A stretch of DNA of 64,000 nucleotides, from NCBI GenBank assembly GCA_030141605.1, contig JAQGDQ010000021.1, positions 1 through 64,000 on the forward strand. Direction: 5' to 3'. Numbering within the stretch: position 1 is the first letter of the stretch; each line of letters starts with the position of its first letter. The notes under the pieces are model-generated. The model ran no database searches. It was given only the letters and a program-made list of their open reading frames with translations, and had not been told where the DNA came from. Origin of the DNA: Tubiluchus corallicola. Its lineage: Eukaryota; Priapulida; Priapulimorpha; Priapulimorphida; Tubiluchidae. Positions 27,701 to 34,990 of this stretch are shown here, piece after piece. Made by a program: the position numbers and the translations under genes.

Positions 27701-27805
27701 AAGAATAAAGATAGATAGGTTATTTTTAAAAACTTATTTAGCATAACTATAAGTATCATCACCTGGTTTACTCAGACATTTTTTAGTCTTTCCCTGCGGC
27801 GCCAT
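4125..27805 (-). CDS. PARP2: PARP2-type poly(ADP-ribose) polymerase with two N-terminal WWE domains, 21 exons, complete
   Basis: Exons in transcript order: 27805-27763, 21995-21841, 21460-21340, 19790-19561, 19154-19148, 19062-18928, 17675-17607, 17460-17380, 16228-16113, 15629-15457, 14671-14578, 12486-12394, 10911-10827, 9934-9793, 9440-9377, 8936-8802, 8252-8128, 6565-6466, 5622-5524, 4779-4655, 4278-4125. All have GT-AG ends and compatible phases; 2,346 nt give 781 residues. Domains: WWE1 about 33-106 ([11 protein letters not shown]), WWE2 about 108-172 ([12 protein letters not shown]), Lys-rich linker with likely NLS 208-218, WGR about 290-400 (WGR at 349-351), helical regulatory domain about 440-565, ADP-ribosyltransferase about 570-781. 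The H-Y-E triad is His628 (LLWHGS), Tyr662 (GKGVYFAD) and Glu759 (YNEFIVY); Tyr673 matches the nicotinamide-stacking Tyr. From WGR to the end it follows human PARP2 (DNA-break-activated PAR synthesis in the nucleus). The WWE pair is not part of vertebrate PARP2. WWE domains of known families bind iso-ADP-ribose in PAR, so self-reading of product is inferred. The gene is divergent from the small gene at 28039. Confidence 0.93.
9935..12393 (-). other. PARP introns flanking the exon at 10827-10911, with a GC-rich island
   Basis: This is intronic DNA on both sides of the 85-nt helical-domain exon. A segment at about 11160-11345 is strikingly more GC-rich than its surroundings and carries several AGCCG- and AGCTGA-type words. 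Further copies of AGCTGA- and TCAGC-rich text appear around 11950-12090. It has no recognisable coding match and is probably an old repeat. The remainder is plain AT-rich intron. Confidence 0.4.
13464..13961. mobile_element. Foldback element with about 90-bp imperfect inverted arms, possibly Penelope-like
   Basis: The left arm (about 13464-13549) and right arm (about 13863-13961) are imperfect inverted copies. Shared words include AACTATAAATCAAGC, followed by an AAAAAGAATAAATAAT-like tract, with ATTGAGC at both outer ends. The roughly 310-bp centre is AT-rich without a coding frame. The element lies in the PARP intron between exons 12394-12486 and 14578-14671. The outer parts read (toward the outer ends) TAGCCGAAACGATCG and TAGTCGAAATGATCA, resembling the GAAA side of hammerhead ribozymes that occur in Penelope-like elements. 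That family link is a guess. Confidence 0.45.
19148..19154 (-). CDS. PARP2: 7-nt microexon of the PARP gene
   Basis: On the - strand the sequence reads TTTTTAG, then ATGGACA, then GTGAGTA, which is an acceptor, seven bases and a full-consensus donor. The upstream WWE2 exon ends in phase 0 at 19561 (followed by GTGAGC) and the downstream exon at 19062 needs one preceding base. Without an insert of 3n+1 bases the frame would break, and this microexon restores it, adding Met-Asp and the first base of Ser. I found no alternative donor in the WWE2 exon that would do the same. Support is by phase logic only. Confidence 0.7.
19791..21339 (-). other. PARP intron between the two WWE domain exons
   Basis: A 1.55-kb intron separating the exon that completes WWE1 from the single exon that encodes WWE2. 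It contains the TTAGGG-rich MITE copy described separately. I see no other exon or RNA gene in it. Confidence 0.6.
20432..20560 (-). mobile_element. TTAGGG-rich MITE-like element, copy 1
   Basis: About 130 bp with imperfect terminal inverted repeats. One end reads, inward on the - strand, TTTACAATTCCCCACACACA; the other end reads GTTTAAAATTCTCCCACATA on the + strand. The interior is built of CCCTAA/TTAGGG-related words (ACCCTAA, CAGCCC). The same ends and interior recur, inverted relative to this copy, at 28335-28496. It lies inside a PARP intron, so it is not a telomere. There is no coding capacity, and the superfamily cannot be assigned. Confidence 0.65.
21662..21788 (+). repeat. AAT/GAT trinucleotide microsatellite
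   Basis: About 127 bp of (AAT)n interrupted by a block of (GAT) repeats near 21718-21740. It sits about 50 bp downstream of the donor of the WWE1 exon ending at 21841, in PARP intron 2. The Asn/Asp-run reading frame across it is a by-product of the repeat, not a gene. Confidence 0.95.
22175..22535. mobile_element. Tigger/pogo-like MITE (361 bp) in PARP intron 1
   Basis: Terminal inverted repeats read CAGTGTTCCCTCACTTCTCG on the left and, reverse-complemented from the right end, CAGTGTTCCCTCGCTACTAC. The right part carries several degraded inner words such as CCCGCGAAACAGCG. TIRs starting CAGTG(N)TCCCTCR are typical of pogo/Tigger non-autonomous elements, which insert at TA. The left flank is TA; the right flank has decayed to TC. 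No transposase frame remains. Confidence 0.8.
23446..23981 (-). pseudogene. Exon-like open frames inside PARP intron 1, unrecognised
   Basis: On the same strand as PARP there is an open frame of about 126 codons at 23446-23826. It has a balanced, protein-like composition (for example [13 protein letters not shown] and [14 protein letters not shown]) and ends in a stop at 23446. Upstream, 23981-23908 is an exon-like segment with an acceptor (CACAG) and a donor (GTAAGTG) that reads [20 protein letters not shown], reminiscent of ARM-type helical repeats. The phases of the two pieces do not join with the splice sites I can see. It could be a nested gene, a retroposed fragment or a decayed gene. 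I do not recognise the family. Confidence 0.3.
24328..25388 (+). repeat. C/A-only minisatellite (about 1.06 kb) with higher-order period near 310 bp
   Basis: The + strand is almost free of G. It is made of variants of CACCACACC with recurring words CCATACCACTCCACCACATC and CACCATAATACTCCACCAC. A larger block repeats: TTCACC at 24501 and again at 24814, and CCATAA at 24535 and 24844, giving a higher-order period of about 309-313 bp. In the PARP pre-mRNA it would be a GU-rich tract. Long His/Thr/Pro frames and the Val/Trp/Cys frames on the other strand are artefacts of the repeat. Confidence 0.95.
25531..26044 (+). repeat. Dispersed repeat, copy A (GC-richer, also at 51328)
   Basis: It starts with TAGCAAAGGCCCCGCAAAA and is similar along about 480-510 bp to 51328-51808 in the same orientation. 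Landmarks present in both: GCGAACATCCTAC, TAGATGACGTCA/TGGATGACGTCA, GGGTCCGGGAAAACGCCC and TTCTAAATATG. Both copies share a short reading frame around FGQNFEKI and WVRENA. Copy A continues with unique GC-rich sequence to about 26215. No TIRs or poly(A) tail were identified, so its class is unknown. Confidence 0.7.
26357..27762 (-). repeat. Left arm of a 1,406-bp inverted repeat (5' part of PARP intron 1)
   Basis: This is an inverted copy of 28679-30084. Every segment compared (26401-26460, 26701-26760, 27241-27300, 27661-27762) is identical to its partner, and both arms are exactly 1,406 bp, so no net indel exists. The inner end at 27762 is exactly the GT donor of PARP exon 1 (CCAG then GTGATGATACTT). 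The outer end at 26357 has no splice site. A 64-codon open frame occurs in both arms only because they are copies. Confidence 0.95.
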
Positions 27806-28038
27806 TTTTCCACAGTAGTTTTTTTGGTGATAAAACTAAGTCATACAATTTTCATTACTGGGGAAATTATAAAAATGAAATCCCGCGAAAACAAGCTAAT
27901 AGCATACTATAATAAACTAGTCTTCGATTCAAGAGCTCCGAAAAAGTCGCTTCGGTTTTGTTTTCAATTGTTCACGATCGCAAAAAAATAATCACGACTG
28001 GATTTCGTTATAATTGTCGTCCAGGGCTGAACTTTATT
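27806..28038. promoter_or_regulatory. Presumed bidirectional promoter between PARP and the small + strand gene
   Basis: 233 bp separate the PARP start codon (27805, reading left) from the ATG of the small gene (28039, reading right). The segment has CpG-containing words (TCCCGCGAAAA, TTCACGATCGC, GTCGCTTCGG) not common in the surrounding AT-rich DNA. No TATA box is placed convincingly. Its promoter role is inferred from the head-to-head layout. Confidence 0.5.
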
Positions 28039-30258
28039 ATGTTCGAAGTTTCCAATTCAAACAGTGAACAAGTAAGTAAACCAAAACAACAGTCAAATAA
28101 CAAAGCTTTTAGGAGAAATACAGCTGGAACTGAAATGTGCAAAAGTGGAAACTGGAAGTCGATAAAAAGCTTTAAAAACCCAACGCAAAAGTAAGAAATC
28201 TGTGAAGTCAAACGCTTTAGCGCTGACTTTAACTTATTAATTTTTGTGATGAAAGTGACGTGAAAAAAAAACAGATAAACGAGTTAATACAGAAAATACA
28301 TCCTTTACTGTTATAATAAAAATTTAACCTAAAGTTTACAATTCCCCACACACAACAAATTGGTTCATGAAGTAGATTAGGGTTATATGATTAGGATCAG
28401 CATTAGGGTTGGGGTTAGGGTTAGGGCTGGGTTAGGGTTAGAGAAAGGGTTAGGATTAAGGTTTGGATACTTAAACTGTGTGGGGAATTTTCCAAAATTT
28501 ATTACACAAGACATCTTGTACAAACATGTACAATCCTCTACATCCTGTACAAAAAGACATGTTGTACAAACATTATAAACATACTGTGCAGCTCACATTT
28601 TATCTGAAGAAGTTTTTCCCCTATTTATTATTAGAATTTAGCATGTTTCCTAAAAGTTACTTGCTGGAGCACATCTAAGTGATGATACTTATAGTTATGC
28701 TAAATAAGTTTTTAAAAATAACCTATCTATCTTTATTCTTTTAATGGGAAGCACTGCCCTGTACAGTTTAATGTCGCATAAGCGCAAATTCAACCTAGTT
28801 TACACATGAAGTTGATCTAGTGGAATCACAGCTATCAGGAAATAATTGTTTGTGACAAGAATAAGTGCAATTAATAAAAAATTCCATGGTATAGTGCCTT
28901 GATTAGTGGGTTGCTGCTAATGTACTGTCTAATTCGTTGAAATATTTATTGATGTAATGAATAACAAAGACTATGTAAGGCAAGAGACATTTATTTCTGC
29001 TAATGAAACACGTAAATTAACTTGACAACCTCATAGAATAGCTTCATAACTCTCACAACAATCTCGTAAACACGTATTCTAGCATCTGCCAGCACGCCGT
29101 CCATTGTTCACTAAAATGCAAAAACTGGACAACAGAACAATGCCTGACTATCATTAATAGAGGGCAGTGCCATCCAATAAAGGTAAATTCAGTCAGGCAA
29201 TTACGTGGCTCCCCTAAATTGACCAGACTGTATGGGCTATTTACATCAGCCTGTGACTAACGTACAACCAGTGATTGCCATAACTACAAAATTTGTCAGA
29301 ACAAAGTTCAAACTGGTTAAATTTAACTCCTAATTGTAAAGAGGCAACATAGCTGCATAGTAGAACATGTGTTTTGTCTCAAACAACATTAAACCAACAG
29401 GCAATCAAAACTCTGTATCCATTAAGATAAATACAACTTGTATGAACGTAAGCATGGGCACAAGGCAAAGCGCAGATTTACTAAACTAGTAAATTCAACA
29501 CAAACTGGAAAATGTCTGACTACATTACAAATTACTCAGAACTCAATGCTACTATGACACTAAGATTTATATTGTTGCTAAAGTTGCTAAACAGTGCAAT
29601 GTGAAGTAAACTATAATCGTGACGAATTACATCTTCGGTGGGAACATATCAAGCAAAACCTGCGAGGCTAGTAATGCTCATCGTTCATTATATTATTCAA
29701 TAATCATATAATATAATATGAAATTATCTAATAATTGCTAGCTAACCATATCAGTGTTTGCGGAAATGTTACACACGTGATTAAATTTACTATAAGCAAT
29801 GACAAATCAATAATTTATGTTCATAGACTTACTAATGTTCATATGACACAATCACAAACAGAGATTAAACTTGTTCGCAAATGAATTTCTGTTCACACCA
29901 ATCCAGCAGTTACTGTATGCTTGTAATTTAATTGTGGAAATTGAGTACACAAATTCGAACAACAACATTTGGTATTCCAAGCATTACCATGGTCCAGATA
30001 GACTTAGTTTATTGCAGGCTCACGAATACAAATGGGTGATCAAATTTCTTTACAACTTAAACTAAATTCACATTATATTCGGGTAGGGTGGTGGATGAAG
30101 AGACAGGAATTTATGCCTTGAACTTAACGGAAAGTCAACCTGAATTAATAGTAGACCCGATCAGTGCAGAGATAAGAAGTATGTCAAAGAAGCCTCGTAC
30201 ATCGAGAACAACATTTGCTCGTCTTGAAATAAGACCATGGGTATCATACCAGTTATAA
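28039..30258 (+). CDS. Small three-exon gene of unknown function (82 aa model)
   Basis: Model: 28039-28071, 28635-28678 and 30087-30258 (33+44+172 nt = 82 residues plus stop). Donors are GTAAGT at 28072 and GTGATG at 28679; acceptors are TTATTATTAG at 28634 and GGGTAG at 30086. Phases are 0 then 2 and all agree. Exon 3 is the best supported: 57 open codons with a protein-like composition (VVDEETGIYALNLTE, then SAEIRSMSKKPRTSR, ending RPWVSYQL and stop). Exon 2 (FLKVTCWSTSK) and exon 1 (MFEVSNSNSEQ) rest on splice signals and phase only. There is no signal peptide or membrane segment. I do not recognise the family. It is divergent from PARP and convergent with TTC9, 612 bp away. Intron 2 is the right arm of the large inverted repeat plus the terminal AG. 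Confidence 0.5.
28335..28496 (+). mobile_element. TTAGGG-rich MITE-like element, copy 2
   Basis: The left terminus is TTTACAATTCCCCACACACA. The right terminus, reverse-complemented, is TTTGGAAAATTCCCCACACA, so the inverted repeats are about 18-20 bp and imperfect. The interior is TTAGGG-like (GGGGTTAGGGTTAGGGCTGG and similar). It is homologous to copy 1 at 20432-20560. It lies in intron 1 of the small + strand gene, 183 bp inside the right-arm boundary of the inverted repeat. Confidence 0.65.
28679..30084 (+). repeat. Right arm of the 1,406-bp inverted repeat (intron 2 of the small gene)
   Basis: Mirror copy of 26357-27762. On the + strand it begins with a GT donor (GTGATGATACTT) directly after exon 2 and ends in TTCGGGT; the next two bases are the acceptor AG at 30085-30086, followed by exon 3. 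The repeat therefore equals a complete intron minus its final AG. The 916-bp spacer between the arms (27763-28678) is not itself symmetrical. Confidence 0.95.
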
Positions 30259-30870
30259 TCACAATTATTAATGTTTACAAGTTTCCACATCATTTTACAT
30301 TACAGATGCGGTAGTGGCAGTAACCACTTAAATACATACAAAGATGTAACCATACTTGACACAAATAGCAACAGTACATTTAATTGCCAATTTGCCACTC
30401 CAAGCTACATGATAAAACCTGTTACACTATTAATTGCTTATCTATATTTTGCAGAGAAAATGCACAAATTTTATTTGTTTTAAAACAAAACCATTATTCA
30501 AATTTCAATGCCTATCAGGTGAGCAATGCCTGTTTGCCATCTACGAGCATCAATTTATGTTGACGAATTGTGGCGAGTACAAATATTTGTTTTAACAGCC
30601 AGTATGAATATCTGTTTTGACAGTACAGCATACTGAGTATATAATAAATCTGTTTACTTGAGCAGTTTTCAAAACAAAACGAACATACGCAGAATTTGCA
30701 TTAATCTGGATGCATTTTCTTGTATCAAATTCTAAAGTCCCAGGAATTAGTTCAAGATAACTAAATGCATTGTTAATGCAACAATATTTAACAGCAAAAA
30801 AAATACAACAAATAACTAATAAAAATACACTGCAATAGTAGCTATCACCAAGCAAAGAATGTCAAAGAAA

Positions 30871-33255
30871 TTACATACTTGTGAGATATTTCTTGATGAG
30901 ATGTGGGAGAGTAACTATTAATAAAATTCTTGGCATTAAGAATTTATTGATACTGTTTACTGATGGTTTGGAAAAACACGTGTTTTGCACACAATTGCTT
31001 GCAAATCTAGCAATTACTGTACCAAGGGTACCAGAGAAAGCTGAAATGGTGCAAGATCTTAGCATTTTATGATGCATGCAATAATAATATGATTACCTGA
31101 TGAACTGGCAGCATTCTGTGACTCCTGTAAACTAAAGAATGCATCGTCGAATCTCTGCAAGTGATAGAGTGCCATTCCCTGACGAAATAATGCCTTCGCA
31201 TTGCCCTCTGACATATCAGCTGCCATGGTGCTGTATTCTAAAACCTTCTCATAATTAACAGGAGGTGTATTTAGCAAACAAGCTGCAAAAAATTAAAAGA
31301 ATCTGCAATACTAGTAGTCAGGGCACAACTCATTTCAAGCTACTCTAAATCACACTCTTACGATCACCAACATCAGGACCACATCACATCTCTGTTATAT
31401 CATCACAGTCACAAACAATCTTTTATAATAATTCAACAGACTGCAAGCCGCAATATAGCGCATGATTTAATGGCGGGTCCTACATAAATTACATAATTAG
31501 GGCGAGTCTGGGACCTAACTCAAGGTTATGATTCTAGCTAAAATGAGCCACTGAATCAGTAGAGGCGCTTTAGTAATGCTTGGATGTGTAAGAAAACATC
31601 AGGCCCTTTACGGGGGAGGGGTGCCCTGTACAGTTAAGCCAGCATGGTAATTCATCCATTCAGTAAAGCTGCAGTGCCATTCCCATTTATGACCAGCCTC
31701 AGCACCATCCATAACTTCATCTGCTATGCACATGACCACTGGGCTGTGAACCTCACCCAAATTATAAATTTATTTCTCATAAGATCTGTATTCATCATTG
31801 CCATTGTTCATGATTCTTGTTAACATTACCATGGACAACATTAACGACAATAGCGATGACGATAAATTTGTCATGTCATCACAAGAAGTAAAATGACACA
31901 GTTACAAAGCACTGCAAAAACATACCAAGAGGCTGAATATGGATATCAATATCATACCTTGACAAAGGAAACTCAAAGCTGTCTTTAGAAAGAAAGGAAT
32001 AGGTCTGTGAAGTGATCAGTATTTCTGAGTGATGGACACAGACACAGGCAGGAAAATACTTAGTATTGCACAAAAAACTTAATTCAAAATTTCTCTTATT
32101 GGCACAAACAAAAATCCACTCAGTGAAACACGAGACATACCAGCCAGGTTATTATAACAATCCGCAGTCAATGCTGTAACTTTTGACGAGTTATCGCTCG
32201 AAGACTGATATTCAAAGGAATGAAATTCGGGTGACATTTCGGCTAGTGGATGCTTTATCGTTAATGCCTTTAAATAAAGAAGCGCTCGATGGTACTTGCG
32301 AATAGCACCTAAAAAGATGTCATGAATATGCATAGCTGTTCACTGTACGTATAAAATTTTAATCATTGTTTGCAATGCTTGTAATTAAATGCTTGATAAT
32401 AAATGCTTGTAATGCAATAAAATACCATACCATTCTATGTTTGCTGCACTGACCAAAAGTTGTAGATGAAATGTAGTTGAGTACAGCTAACAAAGCCATG
32501 AATATAGTAGCGGGATTTACTACAAAATTATCAATCGAAATACAAACTTTGATTACGTGATAGCTGCTGATAAGAAGAAACTTGAAGTGGCAAAAAATAG
32601 TGCACTTTACTACAAACAGCATTTCTTTTAACTGGAAATGCAAAGATGGACAGTTAGATATGACCACAGAGTATTCAATAGGCATTGCATTTCATGAAAC
32701 CACCTTTAAAAAGAGGACACTGTTATAATGTTGAGTTATCAATTAACATCTATGCCTGTTACAACACTTTGGTTTGGTGTTCTTTTAGGCAGTGCACCTT
32801 AACTTGTAATTGGAATGGCGCTGCTCTTTAAATTGGAATAAAGTCATAATTTCATTCTTTACTTTATTATTTATGGTTACAACAGACACCATGCAAAGAA
32901 CAAACTTACCTTTGTAATTTTTCTCTTTATAAAACTGATTGCCTTCAATCTTATATGATTCTGCAATAGACAACTTAGTATCAGCGTCCAAGGATGTCGA
33001 CGGCCCAGATGTTGCATTTTCATCTCCCGATGTTGAAGGCCTGACTTCAGCTGTCACATCTAGGGAAGTAGCACCAATCAACTCTGTACCTTGTGATAAT
33101 GCAGCTGCACAAGCATCTTTGTGTTCATTATCACAAGAACTAGAAGTATTAACAAGCTTATCAGTTTTAGTCACATTTAAATCAGCAGTCGGTGTACCAT
33201 TTGTAGACAGCAATTCTTGAGATTTCAAAGTGTCAGTGCTCTGCTCTGTACTCAT
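30871..33255 (-). CDS. TTC9: Tetratricopeptide repeat protein 9 (TTC9) family, 4 exons, complete
   Basis: Exons in transcript order: 33255-32910, 32308-32141, 31282-31097 and 30914-30871 (346+168+186+44 nt = 247 residues plus stop), all GT-AG with introns in phase 1. The TPR core matches human TTC9C: YKIEGNQFYKEKNYKGAIR (about 102-120), a CYNNLAACLLNTPPVNYEK block spanning the exon 2/3 junction (about 165-184), and AKALFRQGMALYHLQRFDDA in exon 3. TTC9 proteins are small cytoplasmic TPR proteins thought to contact Hsp90-type partners. Oddities are a Ser/Thr-rich N-terminal extension of about 95 residues without a recognised domain, and a C-terminus that stops shortly after IKKYL, so the family's usual last stretch is missing. 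The last exon is the weakest call. The start ATG at 33255 is the first in frame. Confidence 0.9.
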
Positions 33256-33599
33256 TTCAGTAGAATTAATGGACTAAACCAGCCTGAAAAAACAAAGTAT
33301 CAAGTGAAACAGTAGATATTAGTCAAGCAATACTATCAGAAAAAAGTCAAAATACATCAGTGCATTGTGTCATGTTTTACTACGATATCGCATAAGCGCA
33401 TCTGTGTCGCAATAGTATGAACACCGAAATATAGCACGAGTCTGACCAGATAAAAAATATGAAATAATTCAAGTGGCAAATGTAGAATGTATTGTAGTTA
33501 CTTAACAATCAGTGCAGTGATAGCAGCAATAGCAGAACTGACACGGGCAGAAATGCTGCTAGCAACCAAAGCAATTAAAAGCACAACACTTTTATAATA
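33256..33599. other. Region upstream of TTC9
   Basis: Presumed 5' untranslated region and promoter of TTC9. No TATA box or other site could be assigned. Confidence 0.4.
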
Positions 33600-34990
33600 A
33601 TCTACAGGCAGTCACTGCTCAACACTTGGGCTGAGTATTGAATGGTGCTATTTGCATAAAAAGTCTCACGCACTAGTTAAACCATTACTGCTATTTTACA
33701 AGAAATCATTTGAAAATGGTGTTGACCCACTACCCAATGACTGGAAGCTGTCAAGAATTAGTCCAATCCTGAAGAAAGGAGCAAGAAGTTGCAGTTCACC
33801 TGCAAATCGTAGTCCATTGCTATCACTAGTCTTACCTGCAAAGTTCTTGAGAAACTGATAATTAACGAAATTATGCAATACTTCGAAGCTCGGAGGCTAA
33901 TTGGTGCATTACGGCATGATTACTTAAAGAACAGATTTGTCACAAATAACCTACTTGTACTTTTTAAATTTGTCTTCTCAAAGTTTGACCAAAGAATGCC
34001 TGCCGGTTGAATATACAGTAGTCGCCGCTTAATAAACTCACTTTGGGACTGACGTGTTTTGACCCAATTAACCGACTGAACCTATTAATCGATGGGTGTC
34101 GTATTACAGGTATAGAAGTATGAGTCATCAGTTTACTATGCACTGCAAAGGTTTTTAATGAATTTTAGAAACGAAGAAATGCCTAAATTCCTTTGTGCAG
34201 TTAAAAATTAGAAAAAACATTAAAATATTAATTTATATAAGTAAATTAGCAATAAATTAAAAGGTATACTTTTCTACATGACAGATTTTTTTAAGTCTGT
34301 TTATTCGCAAAAACTGCAAAAATTCCTTCAAAGTCGGCCGCTTCATTTTTTCGCAAAGAAGTTGGCAGACAATGAAAATCTGTTGTTATGCGTGATTAAA
34401 ACAGTTCTGAATCTGAATAGCTTCCAGAAATTCTTTGGGTAATGAGGTTAATTGCAGCGGGCGAGCGGGTAACGGATTCAAAGCAAAACCGCTACGCTAG
34501 CATATTAGCACATGATAAACGTACCATAAAATGACATAAAAGTAGGAAAGGCTGTTTGAGCACATACAAATGTCTTACTTTAAGGAAAGAAGGAAAAATA
34601 TTGAGTCATATTGAGAAGGAATACGTGAAGGAAAAATATTGAGTCATTTAAGCGAAGTTATTTGAGTCAATTACCGATAGTTTTTATGTATATTTGAATA
34701 GAAGAGGTCCGTTCCAGGCATTTTTGAGTCAATTAAGCGATTGAGTCGATTAACCGTGAGTCTATTAAGCGGCAACTACTGTACTCAGACTTAGCCAAAG
34801 CTTTCCATAAGGTCGATATTGATCACTAAAGTTCGACCTTATGGCATAGCAAGAAGTTACTTGACTGGAATGGCAACTGGCTAATGGATCATATAGAGCA
34901 GGTGCAGATAAATTCAGGATGAGGCATAAGCTACATCTCCTGAGGTTCCACAAGGAACATTCCTCTGCTGCTTCCATTGTGTAGCCACTA
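33600..34990 (+). pseudogene. Decayed non-LTR retrotransposon reverse transcriptase, split by a MITE
   Basis: The 5' piece (33600-34013) reads through fingers-type RT motifs: LPNDWKLSRISPILKKGA (family consensus: P.DW....V.PI.KKG), then a degraded NYRP-like block and ERLIINEIMQYFE-like text. The 3' piece (34784-34990) resumes with DLAKAFHKVD (consensus LDL.KAFD.VD, holding the first catalytic Asp) and ends near a decayed SG.PQG motif. Frameshifts and stops interrupt it and no ORF1 or endonuclease is seen. It resembles CR1/Jockey-like elements of invertebrates. The MITE at 34016-34781 is inserted between the two pieces. Confidence 0.8.
34016..34781. mobile_element. Tigger/pogo-like MITE (766 bp) inserted in the RT pseudogene
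   Basis: TIRs are CAGTAGTCGCCGCTTAATAA on the left and, reverse-complemented from the right, CAGTAGTTGCCGCTTAATAG. They are flanked on both sides by TA (34014-34015 and 34782-34783), the expected target duplication of Tc1/mariner-pogo elements. The interior carries repeated words such as TGAGTC.ATTAA and GTGAAGGAAAAATATTGAGTC. No transposase frame is present. It interrupts reverse transcriptase homology, so it inserted after the retrotransposon. Confidence 0.85.

Noticed and set aside
28376-28463. Interstitial telomere from a chromosome fusion
   Set aside because: The TTAGGG-like words are degenerate and bounded by inverted ends, and the same unit recurs at 20432-20560 in an intron. A transposed element explains it better.
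26376-30065. Two identical 64-codon frames suggesting a duplicated gene
   Set aside because: They lie in the two arms of the inverted repeat, inside introns of both genes. The identity comes from the arms, with no coding signature or family match.
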